Origin: Clostridium sp. 1001275B_160808_H3
GTDB taxonomy: Bacteria > Bacillota > Clostridia > Clostridiales > Clostridiaceae
Assembly (NCBI RefSeq): GCF_015550425.1
Contig: NZ_JADNAT010000004.1
Span: forward strand, 62,001 to 126,000
Length of the DNA: 64,000 nucleotides
Direction of reading: 5' to 3'
Shown: positions 44,776-52,697 of the stretch, piece by piece
Position numbering within the stretch: position 1 is the stretch's first letter
How the letters are laid out: every line of letters starts with the position of its first letter
Translations under genes and position numbers: made by a program
The notes under the pieces: generated by a model
Seen by the model: the letters and a program-made list of their open reading frames with translations, nothing else
Database searches by the model: none
Told to the model about the DNA's origin: nothing

Positions 44776-44924
44776 TATAAGGATTTTATAAGTTAAATAA
44801 TTTAATAAATGATTGAAAAGTTGTATTAGATAAATTAAAATAGACTATATAAGTTGTAGTAAATATTCTACATTTATCTTTACTATATTTATAATTGATA
44901 GTATTTAAGTAAAGTAATTATTAT

Positions 44925-45010
44925 GCAGATGTGGCGGAATGGCAGACGCATCATCTTGAGGGGGTGACGGGGAATTCCTCGTGCGGGTTCAAGTCCCGCC
45001 ATCTGCACCA
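44925..45010 (+). tRNA. tRNA-Leu (anticodon GAG)
   Basis: An 86-nt tRNA with encoded CCA. The acceptor stem GCAGATG pairs with CATCTGC, the anticodon stem TCATC pairs with GGTGA around loop TTGAGGG (anticodon GAG, reading CUC and CUU), and it has a long class II variable arm and T arm GCGGG-TTCAAGT-CCCGC. The discriminator base is A. Confidence 0.97.
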
Positions 45011-45049
45011 GATTTATAGGAAGCTCGAACTTTCTATTCGAGATTAATA

Positions 45050-45077
45050 AAAAACTAGACGTTATCGTCTAGTTTTT
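45050..45077 (+). terminator. Bidirectional terminator after tRNA-Leu
   Basis: AAAAACTAGACG-TTAT-CGTCTAGTTTTT is a perfect hairpin followed by T. It lies between the tRNA and the convergent DUF3592 gene. Confidence 0.92.
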
Positions 45078-45094
45078 TATTTTCTGTACTAGTA

Positions 45095-45592
45095 TTACTT
45101 TATTAAAGCAGTTGGTAAAAACACTAAACCAATAAATGACAAGACAATAAATAATATACTTACTATTAAAAATATTTTTATACAAGGACTTTTTAGAAAT
45201 CTTAATACATAACTTTCTTTTGGATTGCTTGGATTATAGTAAACATCTAATTCAGTTCCTATTGGAAATTTATCTTTTAATACATTTGTAGAAGTGTGAA
45301 CATTTTTACTAATAACTAAATTAGTATCTGAAATGTTATTTTCAACCTCTGAATTCACATTTTTAAAAGATGATGATTTGCTAATAACGAAGCTATATCT
45401 TAAACGTTGATTATAGGTTATATTATTTACAATGTATTCAACAATAGGAAAATATACTCCATTATTACTCCATAATGTATATTTAACAACTTTTCCTTTC
45501 GCAACTTGAGTACATCTTTTAAGAATATTTGTATCTCTATTCTTAAAAATTAGTGCTAACAATAAAAAAACTAACCCATCAATAAAAAACAT
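45095..45592 (-). CDS. DUF3592-like membrane protein
   Basis: A 165-residue protein with a hydrophobic segment at each end (about 2-16 and 138-160) and a beta-rich middle: VAKGKVVKYTL, YFPIVEYIVNNITYNQRL and FPIGTELDVYYNPSNPKESYV fit DUF3592, proteins of unknown function. The nearest ribosome binding site (AGGGAG, 45626-45631) is over 30 nt upstream of the ATG. The frame is open in between with only ATA or ATT codons near the right distance, so the true start is unclear and could be non-standard. Confidence 0.75.
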   Translation of the reverse strand: MFFIDGLVFLLLALIFKNRDTNILKRCTQVAKGKVVKYTLWSNNGVYFPIVEYIVNNITYNQRLRYSFVISKSSSFKNVNSEVENNISDTNLVISKNVHTSTNVLKDKFPIGTELDVYYNPSNPKESYVLRFLKSPCIKIFLIVSILFIVLSFIGLVFLPTALIK

Positions 45593-45678
45593 TATAAAAA
45601 ATAAAATGTTTATTTTTATAAATTCTCCCTACCTTTCTATAATAAATTTAACAGATAATCATAAAATTTTATCCTAAA

Positions 45679-46767
45679 TTAGTAAATGCAATTTAGTTCG
45701 TTCATTATTTTTGCACCTATAGCAGTCATAGGTATTTTTTTCATTGGAGACGTATTAGATAAAATAACTACTCCAGTATTTTTTTCTTTATTAAATGCAA
45801 TATAACTATTAAAATTACTCGTTCCTCCATTATGCCAAATAATATCATTTTTTGTGTCAATAATCCAAGCCATTCCTATCTTATCCATTTTTATATTCAT
45901 TTTTTCATACATAAAATTATTAGCATTTATTTCTTTTAATTCTTTACTAGTATTATTTATATAATCTGTATCAGAATTCATATATAATTCCAAGTATTTT
46001 GCCATATCTTCTATATCAGATATAATCGCTCCAGCTGGAATATATCCATCATCTTGCTTCCAATTCCAATAACCTTTTAAATTTCCAGTACAAGTAGCAA
46101 CTTTTGTATTTTCAAGATTTAATTCGTTGGTAATAAATTCATTCATTAGAGTTACAAAGTCTTTGTTATAGACTTTTTCTAAAACAAGTCCTATAACAGA
46201 TATGCCAAAGTTTGAATATTGAAATTTATAATCTTTATCCTCTAAATCAATATTTTTTACTTTGTTTAGTATTTTTTCTTTGCCAATACCATAAAAGTCG
46301 TTATCTTCATTAAACTGATTATTTATCATTTGTTTATCAAAATAATAGGATTTATAGCCAGATGTATGGGTTATAAGTCTTTTTATTGAAGGATAATACT
46401 TATCTTTGTCAAGTTCTAAATATTCATTAATAGAATCGTTAATGTCTATTTTGTTTTCACTCATAGCATTTGAAAGAATTAGAGATACGAAAGTTTTACT
46501 AATTGAGCCAATTTCATAATCATATTTTGTATATTTTTCTTGTTTTCCATCTTTATTATAAATTTCATAATCTATTGTTCCATCTTTTATTATAGCAACA
46601 GAAATTTTACTATTATCATCATCTTTAGTTACATATTTTATCATATCCTTCGAACTCATTTTTTCTAGCCGACTTAATTGATACATTTTGTTGATAAATA
46701 TTATTATTCCGATTAAAACAACTATTCCTAATAATATTAAAATAACTTTTAAAATCTTTTTTTTCAC
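45679..46767 (-). CDS. Serine hydrolase, beta-lactamase class C family
   Basis: A 362-residue membrane-anchored penicillin-binding-type serine hydrolase. The N-terminal helix (about 5-27) should act as an uncleaved signal anchor, placing the enzyme outside. The catalytic motifs are SISK in YEIGSISKTFVS, YSN in FQYSNFGISVIG, and HNGG in WHNGGTSNFNSYIA, in the right order. It may be a D-amino-peptidase or esterase; a resistance role is not implied. The start is GTG at 46767. Confidence 0.9.
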   Translation of the reverse strand: MKKKILKVILILLGIVVLIGIIIFINKMYQLSRLEKMSSKDMIKYVTKDDDNSKISVAIIKDGTIDYEIYNKDGKQEKYTKYDYEIGSISKTFVSLILSNAMSENKIDINDSINEYLELDKDKYYPSIKRLITHTSGYKSYYFDKQMINNQFNEDNDFYGIGKEKILNKVKNIDLEDKDYKFQYSNFGISVIGLVLEKVYNKDFVTLMNEFITNELNLENTKVATCTGNLKGYWNWKQDDGYIPAGAIISDIEDMAKYLELYMNSDTDYINNTSKELKEINANNFMYEKMNIKMDKIGMAWIIDTKNDIIWHNGGTSNFNSYIAFNKEKNTGVVILSNTSPMKKIPMTAIGAKIMNELNCIY

Positions 46768-46917
46768 TCAAATACAACTCCACGTTAAATTAATTTTTTA
46801 ATTAGTAATTAATATAAATATATTATTAAATATAAATATATTTCCAAATTATATCACTTATACTATAATTTATTTAGTGATTGATATTTAAGGTTATGAA
46901 TCAGCAGGCGGTCCTAA

Positions 46918-47007
46918 AATTCTTTGGAACGAGGTCCAGACAAAAGTAAGAAGGATTTTAAAAGTGAAATTTGGATACCAGTAGTAAAATCTAATAATAA
47001 TTTTTAA
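46918..47007 (+). pseudogene. Remnant of a GyrI-like effector-binding domain
   Basis: About 29 codons ending at a TAA read SLERGPDKSKKDFKSEIWIPV, which resembles the C-terminal strand region of AraC/GyrI-type effector-binding proteins (E-x-W-I-P ending). There is no start codon, and a stop precedes it in frame. A downstream terminator at 47098 remains intact. An intact GyrI-like gene lies 1.2 kb further on. Confidence 0.5.
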
Positions 47008-47097
47008 AATATTATAAATATTAAGAGTTTATAATATGAACATTACTATATTTATAATATAATATTTAATATGGAAAAAATAAAAAATGAATTTTAT

Positions 47098-47140
47098 AGA
47101 CTACATTTCTAATAATTAATTATAGAGTGTAGTCTTTTTA
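47098..47140 (+). terminator. Terminator before the WYL regulator
   Basis: AGACTACA (47098-47105) pairs with TGTAGTCT (47128-47135), with further AT pairing inside, and is followed by TTTTA. It is left over from the decayed gene. A second imperfect inverted repeat (47139-47171) overlaps its end and precedes the WYL gene. Confidence 0.7.
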
Positions 47141-47197
47141 ATATATGGGAAAGGATAGAACCTATATATTATTAATAAATTGTGTTTGGGTGATAAT

Positions 47198-48094
47198 ATG
47201 AAGGGAAATAGGCTATTTGAAATAATATATATTTTACTAGATAAGAAGAATGTTAAGGCAAAAGAGTTAGCAGAGTATTTTGAAGTATCACAAAGAACTA
47301 TTTATAGAGATATAGAAGATTTATCTCAGGCTGGGGTTCCTATTTATATGGCTAAAGGTAAAGGTGGAGGAATAAGTCTTTTATCTGACTTTATATTAAA
47401 TAAAACAGTTTTATCACATGAAGAAAAGAAAGAGATATTAGCAGCTATGCAAGGTCTTAATGCTGTTAACCAAAATGAGTTTAATGGAGCATTATCTAAA
47501 TTAAGTTCATTTTTAGGCGGTAATAATGAAAATTGGATAGAAGTTGATTTTTCAAATTGGGATAAAAATAATGATTTAGGAGATAAATTCACATCTATAA
47601 AGAATTCTATAATAAATAAAAATTTAATATCCTTTGAGTATTTTAATTCAAAGGGAGAATCACTAGAACGAAGTGTTGAACCTTTGAAATTAGTTTTTAA
47701 AGGCCAAGGATGGTATTTATATGCTTATTGTAAGCAAAGAAAAGATAATAGATTCTTTAAGCTTACAAGAATGAATAATGTAAAGATTAGTTCAGAGAAG
47801 TTTACTAGAACTGCTCCTAATAAATTATTTTCAGAAGAAGATATAGGATATTCTAATAAATTAATACATCTTAAATTAAGAGTAAATAAGAAGCTAGGCT
47901 TTAGGATATATGATGAATTTCAAAATCATTCTTTAGATGATAATGGTGAGTTTATAGTTGATTTAGATTATCCATCAGGGGATTGGCTATTTGGATATCT
48001 AATGTCTTTTGGAGAAAATATAGAAGTTCTTGAGCCTTTACATATAAGAGAAGAAATAAAAAAAAGGCTAATATCTGCTTTAAATAAATATTAA
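47198..48094 (+). CDS. WYL-domain transcriptional regulator (YafY type)
   Basis: A 298-residue regulator. The N-terminal winged helix is LFEIIYILLDKKNVKAKELAEYFEVSQRTIYRDIEDLSQAGVPI. The central WYL domain contains FKGQGWYLYAYCKQRKDNRFFKLTRM, thought to bind nucleic acid or nucleotides. A C-terminal WCX-type extension follows. The ATG at 47198 has a GGGTGA ribosome binding site; the earlier TTG at 47180 is unlikely. It begins a four-gene accessory run and probably controls it. Confidence 0.9.
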   Translation: MKGNRLFEIIYILLDKKNVKAKELAEYFEVSQRTIYRDIEDLSQAGVPIYMAKGKGGGISLLSDFILNKTVLSHEEKKEILAAMQGLNAVNQNEFNGALSKLSSFLGGNNENWIEVDFSNWDKNNDLGDKFTSIKNSIINKNLISFEYFNSKGESLERSVEPLKLVFKGQGWYLYAYCKQRKDNRFFKLTRMNNVKISSEKFTRTAPNKLFSEEDIGYSNKLIHLKLRVNKKLGFRIYDEFQNHSLDDNGEFIVDLDYPSGDWLFGYLMSFGENIEVLEPLHIREEIKKRLISALNKY

Positions 48095-48118
48095 TATGAC
48101 AGAATGGTGTCATATTAA
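48091..48118 (+). promoter_or_regulatory. Palindrome between WYL regulator and GyrI-like gene
   Basis: TTAATATGACA-GAATGG-TGTCATATTAA has perfect 11-bp arms and overlaps the regulator's stop codon. There is no T tract, so an operator is at least as likely as a terminator. A TATAAT follows at 48125-48130. Confidence 0.5.
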
Positions 48119-48206
48119 AGCTTATATAATATAACTATAGTTACTAAAATTACTTTATCAATTGATACTTAGATATATTATAAAAGATAAGCTAGGGGGA
48201 ATAGAA

Positions 48207-48860
48207 ATGGAAAAATTAGATTATAAAAAAGCTTTTAAGGATTTATACTTACCTAAAACACAACCTATGGAAATAACTGTACCTGCAATGACATTTATAA
48301 TAGTAGATGGAAAGGGAAATCCGAATGATAAAGATGGAGAATACCAAGCTGCCATTGAATTATTATATTCTTTGTCTTATACAATAAAGATGAATAAAGA
48401 CATAAGAAATAAAATAGAGAACTATTTCGATTATGTTGTACTACCTCTTGAAGGACTATGGTGGTTAAAAGATGATGATATGGATTTTAGTAAAAAGGAT
48501 AAATATATTTGGACTTCTATGATAAGACAACCGGATTTTGTAACAAAGGAAATATTTAATCTTGCTTGTGAAGAACTTAAAAAGAAAAAGTCTAATATTG
48601 ATGTATCGAAAGCTAGATTAGAAATATTTAATGAAGGATTATGTGTTCAATGTATGCATATTGGACCATTTGACCAAGAGCACATAACTACTGAAAAAAT
48701 TGATAAATATATTGAAGAAAATAACTTAATTAATGATATTTGTGGAATTGACGGAGAGGGTAAAATTAGAAGACACCACGAAATTTATTTATCAGATCCA
48801 AGAAAAGTTAATAAAGAAAAGATGAAAACTATTATAAGACATCCTGTTAGGAGGAAGTAA
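48207..48860 (+). CDS. GyrI-like small-molecule-binding protein
   Basis: A 217-residue standalone GyrI-like domain protein. The family marks are the N-terminal MEKLDYKKAFKDLYLPKTQPMEITVPAMTFIIVDGKGNPND, LEGLWWLKDD and the C-terminal MHIGPFDQEHIT...HHEIYLSDPRKV. Related proteins have been reported to bind drugs, and some to hydrolyse cyclopropane-containing DNA alkylators. The ATG at 48207 follows GGGGG; an upstream ATG at 48162 has no ribosome binding site. Its stop overlaps the start of the next gene by one base (TAATG), so the two are coupled. Confidence 0.88.
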   Translation: MEKLDYKKAFKDLYLPKTQPMEITVPAMTFIIVDGKGNPNDKDGEYQAAIELLYSLSYTIKMNKDIRNKIENYFDYVVLPLEGLWWLKDDDMDFSKKDKYIWTSMIRQPDFVTKEIFNLACEELKKKKSNIDVSKARLEIFNEGLCVQCMHIGPFDQEHITTEKIDKYIEENNLINDICGIDGEGKIRRHHEIYLSDPRKVNKEKMKTIIRHPVRRK

Positions 48861-49624
48861 TGGAGGAAATTATAACATTAAGTTATAACAATATTGATTG
48901 TGAACATATTTGCTGCTCTTTATCAGATAAAAAAGGTGAATGTGGAGTATATTTAAAGAAGGAATGGTTAAAAGAAAGATTTAATGATGGATTGATATTT
49001 AATAAAATAAATGTGAGGGGTAAAGCATTTATTGAATATATTACAATAGAAAATGCATGGGTACCTATTGAAGGCGATAATTATATGTATATAAATTGTT
49101 TTTGGATATCTGGAAAATTTAAGGGCAAAGGGTATGCTAACAGATTATTAAATGAATGCATTGACGATTCAAAAAGAAAAGGAAAGAATGGTATTATAAC
49201 TCTTTCATCAAAAAAGAAAATGCCATTTTTATCAGATCCAGAATACCTAAAGTATAAAGGTTTTAAAGTATGTGATATAGCTAATCCTTATTATGAGTTA
49301 TTATATTTACCATTTTCAGATGAATATAATGTACCTAAATTTAAAAGTTATGCAAAGTATGGAATATGTGATGAGAATGGACTAATAGTATATTATTCGG
49401 ATCAATGTCCTTATACAAGCAAATATGTTGATTTAATAAAGAAGATTTCAAGAGAAAATGGAATTGATATAAAGGTAATTAAGTTTGAAACTAAAGAACA
49501 GGCACAAAATTCTCCATGTCTATCTACAACTTATAGCTTATTTTATAATGGAGAATTTATAACAAATGAAATATTATCAGAAAGCAAGTTTAATAAATTT
49601 ATTATAGAGAAAGGGCTTGTTTAG
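48860..49624 (+). CDS. GNAT acetyltransferase with YoaP domain
   Basis: A 254-residue protein with the layout of Bacillus subtilis YoaP (about 250 residues). The N-terminal GNAT fold (about 1-145) shows the acetyl-CoA loop ISGKFKGKGYANRLLNE. The C-terminal YoaP domain (about 150-254) is thioredoxin-like, with a CPYT motif in YYSDQCPYTSKYVDLIKK. The substrate is unknown. It is translated in a TAATG overlap with the GyrI-like gene and has a GGAGGAAG ribosome binding site, and the radical SAM gene follows by 11 nt. Confidence 0.88.
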   Translation: MEEIITLSYNNIDCEHICCSLSDKKGECGVYLKKEWLKERFNDGLIFNKINVRGKAFIEYITIENAWVPIEGDNYMYINCFWISGKFKGKGYANRLLNECIDDSKRKGKNGIITLSSKKKMPFLSDPEYLKYKGFKVCDIANPYYELLYLPFSDEYNVPKFKSYAKYGICDENGLIVYYSDQCPYTSKYVDLIKKISRENGIDIKVIKFETKEQAQNSPCLSTTYSLFYNGEFITNEILSESKFNKFIIEKGLV

Positions 49625-49635
49625 GAGAGATTTAT

Positions 49636-50526
49636 ATGGATTATATAGCTTCAAAAAGTATTATATCAGGATATAGGGAAAGTAATAATTGGTTTGGGAT
49701 TAATTATAACATGAATATATACAAGGGATGCAGTCATGGATGTATATACTGTGATAGTAGAAGTGAATGCTATGGAATAGAAAATTTTGATATTGTTAGA
49801 ATTAAAGAAAATTCTTCAGAAATAATAAGAAGAGAATTAAAATCTAAAAGGAAAAAAGGAGTTGTTGGAACAGGGGCTATGAGTGATCCTTACAATCCTT
49901 TTGAAAAGAAGCTTTCTTTAACACGCAGTGCATTAGAAAGCATTGATAATAATGGATTTGGGATAGCAATTGCAACAAAAAGTGATTTAATTACAAGAGA
50001 TATTGATGTTTTAAAAAGAATTAAAAAGCATTCACCTGTGCTTTGTAAAATTACAATTACAACAGCAGATGATGACTTGTGCAGAAAAATTGAACCTAAT
50101 GTAGTAGTTACATCTAAGAGATTTGAAGCAATAAAAAAATTATCACAAGAAGGCATTTATACTGGAATTTTATTAATGCCGATTTTACCATTTATTAATG
50201 ATAGAGAAGAAAATATAATTAATATTGTAAGGCTAGCAAAAGAAAACGGAGCTAAATTTATATATCCTGCATTTGGTGTAACTTTAAGATCTAATCAAAG
50301 AAACTACTTTTTTGATATGATAGATAAATCTTTCCCAGGAGTTAAAGACAAATATATAAGAAATTTTGGGAATGAGTATAGATGTAGTAGCCCTAATGCT
50401 AGAAACTTATATAAAGTTTTTACAAATGAATGTAGAAGATTGGGGTTACTTTATAATATGGAGGATATAATTTATGTCTATAAAAGGGAATATAATAATG
50501 AGCAATTAAGCTTATTTAATATTTAA
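49636..50526 (+). CDS. SPL-family radical SAM protein
   Basis: A 296-residue radical SAM protein of the SPL-like group that includes Rv2578c-type proteins. The 4Fe-4S motif CSHGCIYC sits near residue 32 in KGCSHGCIYCDSRSECYG, and GTGAMSDPYNPFE and ATKSDLITRDID follow, as in this family. True spore photoproduct lyase is longer and differs around the cluster, so thymine dimer repair is not assumed. It closes the accessory run, with the ribosome binding site TAGGAGAG and its own terminator. Confidence 0.88.
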   Translation: MDYIASKSIISGYRESNNWFGINYNMNIYKGCSHGCIYCDSRSECYGIENFDIVRIKENSSEIIRRELKSKRKKGVVGTGAMSDPYNPFEKKLSLTRSALESIDNNGFGIAIATKSDLITRDIDVLKRIKKHSPVLCKITITTADDDLCRKIEPNVVVTSKRFEAIKKLSQEGIYTGILLMPILPFINDREENIINIVRLAKENGAKFIYPAFGVTLRSNQRNYFFDMIDKSFPGVKDKYIRNFGNEYRCSSPNARNLYKVFTNECRRLGLLYNMEDIIYVYKREYNNEQLSLFNI

Positions 50527-50588
50527 ATATAAGGTTTAAGTATTTTAATTATGTATTCCTTATTTATAATTTCATTACTTCATATTTG

Positions 50589-50664
50589 GGTGGATATATG
50601 TAAATTTGTACTTAGTTTAAGTCACTAGGTAATAAGCCAATTTACATATGTCCATCTTTTTATT
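50589..50664 (+). terminator. Long hairpin terminator after the radical SAM gene
   Basis: An 18-bp stem with GU pairs (about 50589-50606 with 50639-50656) encloses a 32-nt loop that also has internal pairing, and is followed by TTTTTTATTT. The long loop is unusual for a simple terminator. Confidence 0.75.
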
Positions 50665-50763
50665 TCAATTAATATAGTTAATTTTGTACAAGCATCTTTT
50701 ATATGTTATTATAATTATAAAGTTTATTAGCATATGATAAAGGTTAAATTTAGGAGGATAAAC

Positions 50764-51396
50764 ATGATTAAAGCAGTATTATTTGATTTAGATGGAACAT
50801 TATTAGATACAAACGAATTAATATATAATTCATTTGATAAAACTTTTAAAGATAGATTAGGAATAGAATTAAAAAGAGAAGAAATAGTAGACTTTTTTGG
50901 AAGGCCTCTAGGAGAGCCATTTAAAAAGCATGCTAAAGAAGAAGATGTTGCAGATTTAGTAGCTTATTATAGAGAGTATAATGAAGCAATACATGATACT
51001 ATGTGTTTTGCTTTTGATGGAGTTAAAGAACTTTTAACTAGTCTTAAGGAAAAGAAAATTAAGATAGGTATAGTAACATCAAAAAGAGCTGAGCTTGCTA
51101 TAAGAGGAATGAAGATAGCAGGAATATATGATTTTATGGATATAATTATAACTCCAGAATCAACAGAGCTTCACAAACCAAATCCAGATCCAGCACTTAA
51201 AGCATGTAGTGAATTAGGGATAGAACCAAATGAAGCTATTATGGTTGGAGATAGTCATTATGATATATATTGTGGAAAATCAGCAGGATGCAAGACGTGT
51301 GCAGTAAATTATACTTTTATAGGAATAGATAAATTAGAAGAATCTGAGCCAGATTATTTTATAGATAAGCCAATGGAGATTTTAACTTTATTATAA
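50764..51396 (+). CDS. ppaX: Pyrophosphatase PpaX-like HAD hydrolase
   Basis: A HAD-superfamily phosphatase of the PGP/PpaX subgroup; PpaX hydrolyses pyrophosphate formed by HPr(Ser-P) dephosphorylation. The 210-residue protein has motif I in LFDLDGTLLDTNELI, motif II in VTSKRAELA, the lysine of motif III in HKPNPDPAL, and motif IV in IMVGDSHYDIYCG. The ATG at 50764 follows AGGAGG; an earlier in-frame ATG at 50734 is upstream of it. HAD subfamily calls are uncertain. It lies 13 nt before the dehydrogenase gene. Confidence 0.85.
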   Translation: MIKAVLFDLDGTLLDTNELIYNSFDKTFKDRLGIELKREEIVDFFGRPLGEPFKKHAKEEDVADLVAYYREYNEAIHDTMCFAFDGVKELLTSLKEKKIKIGIVTSKRAELAIRGMKIAGIYDFMDIIITPESTELHKPNPDPALKACSELGIEPNEAIMVGDSHYDIYCGKSAGCKTCAVNYTFIGIDKLEESEPDYFIDKPMEILTLL

Positions 51397-51409
51397 TTAG
51401 GAGGGTAAA

Positions 51410-52369
51410 ATGAAAAAAATAGTAATTTTAGATGGAAAAACTTTAGGGGAACTAGATTTTACTAAATTAAGAGAATTTGGAGAATTAGCTTATTATGATA
51501 CTACGAGACCAGAAGAGGTAGTAGAAAGAATAAAAGATGCTAATATAATTTTAACTAATAAAGTAGTATTGAATGAAAATAATCTAAAAGAAGCTAAGAA
51601 CCTAGAACTTATATGTGAGACTGCTACAGGCTTTAATAATATTGATATAGTATATGCAAAGAAGAATGATATTGCAGTTACAAATGTTGCAGGATATTCA
51701 ACAAATACAGTAGCTCAACATACTTTTGCAACAGTTTTATCTTTATATGATAAATTATCTTATTATGATAATTATGTTAAATCTGGAGATTATGCAAAGT
51801 CTGGTCTTTTCACTAATGTTAGTAAGCCATTTTATGAATTAGAAGGTAAAACATGGGGAATTATAGGTTTTGGAGCAATAGGAAAAAGAGTAGCAAAGAT
51901 AGCAGAAGCTTTTGGAGTTAATGTAATTTACTATTCTACTTCAGGAAAAAATTCAAATAGTGAGTATAATAGAGTAAGCTTTGATGAATTATTAGATAAG
52001 TCTGATATAGTTTCTGTTCATGCGCCACTAAATAAAGATACTCAAGGTTTAATTAACTATGATGCTCTTAAAAAAATGAAAAAGTCGGCTATATTAGTTA
52101 ATATGGGGAGAGGTCCAATAGTGGTTGAGGCAGATTTAGCAAAGGCAATGGATGAAGAGTTTATTGCTGGTGCTGCTTTAGATGTATTTGAAGTAGAACC
52201 TATTAAAGAAGATAATCCATTAATATCTATGAAAAATAAAGAAAATTTAGTTTTAACACCACATATTGCTTGGGCAAGTGTAGAAGCAAGAGAAAGATTG
52301 TTTGAAGAAGTGATTAAAAATATTAGAGCTTTCTATAATGATGAAATAAGAGGAAGAGTAGAACTATAA
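51410..52369 (+). CDS. D-2-hydroxyacid dehydrogenase
   Basis: A 319-residue NAD-dependent enzyme of the D-isomer 2-hydroxyacid dehydrogenase family; it is nearest in look to glycerate/hydroxypyruvate reductases. The Rossmann motif is GFGAIGKRVAKI near residue 146, the catalytic Arg lies in NMGRGPIVVE, the Glu in LDVFEVEP, and the His in LTPHIAWASVEARER. The substrate cannot be assigned. The ribosome binding site is TAGGAGGG. It is in an operon with the PpaX-like gene and upstream of the T-box of leuA. Confidence 0.92.
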   Translation: MKKIVILDGKTLGELDFTKLREFGELAYYDTTRPEEVVERIKDANIILTNKVVLNENNLKEAKNLELICETATGFNNIDIVYAKKNDIAVTNVAGYSTNTVAQHTFATVLSLYDKLSYYDNYVKSGDYAKSGLFTNVSKPFYELEGKTWGIIGFGAIGKRVAKIAEAFGVNVIYYSTSGKNSNSEYNRVSFDELLDKSDIVSVHAPLNKDTQGLINYDALKKMKKSAILVNMGRGPIVVEADLAKAMDEEFIAGAALDVFEVEPIKEDNPLISMKNKENLVLTPHIAWASVEARERLFEEVIKNIRAFYNDEIRGRVEL

Positions 52370-52396
52370 ATATAATAGAATTATAGTTAGAAATAT

Positions 52397-52425
52397 TTGA
52401 CAAAAAAATAAAATTATAGTATATT
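52397..52425 (+). promoter_or_regulatory. Promoter of the leuA leader
   Basis: TTGACA (52397-52402) and TATATT (52420-52425) with a 17-nt spacer. Transcription should begin near 52432, just before stem I of the T-box. Confidence 0.85.
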
Positions 52426-52444
52426 ACTAATTAACTCAATATTG

Positions 52445-52670
52445 AAAGGCTTAGAATGAGAATAGTAGAAAGTAAGAGATGTTAAAGAGAGTAGGGAGAT
52501 GGTGAGAGCCCGCATATTATCGCTTTTGAACTCGCTCAGGAGCTACAAGACTGAATGGGGAAGTAGGTTTTGTCGGCATTGTTATGCCGTTATTTCAATT
52601 AAGTTAAAACTTGGATGGTACCGCGTAAATCGCTCCAATTAGGAGTGTGTTTATGCGGTTTTTAACTTTC
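52445..52670 (+). promoter_or_regulatory. T-box leader, leucine-specific
   Basis: The T-box core TGGATGGTACCGCG lies at 52612-52625 and the stem I landmarks GGTGAGAGCC at 52501-52510. The specifier is read as CUC in GAACTCGC (52531-52533), a leucine codon. The TGGT bulge (52616-52619) can pair with the ACCA end of uncharged tRNA-Leu. The terminator arm (about 52619-52660, GCGGTTTTT) competes with the antiterminator. Uncharged tRNA-Leu should switch leuA on. Confidence 0.93.
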
Positions 52671-52697
52671 CGTATTTATAAATAAGGGGGCATTAAA

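Noticed and set aside
45679..46767. True antibiotic-resistance beta-lactamase
   Set aside because: The motifs only show the serine hydrolase/penicillin-binding fold with a membrane anchor; many such proteins are esterases or peptidases.
49636..50526. Spore photoproduct lyase SplB
   Set aside because: The protein is shorter than SplB and its cluster region fits the broader SPL-like/Rv2578c group, so a thymine-dimer repair role is not assigned.
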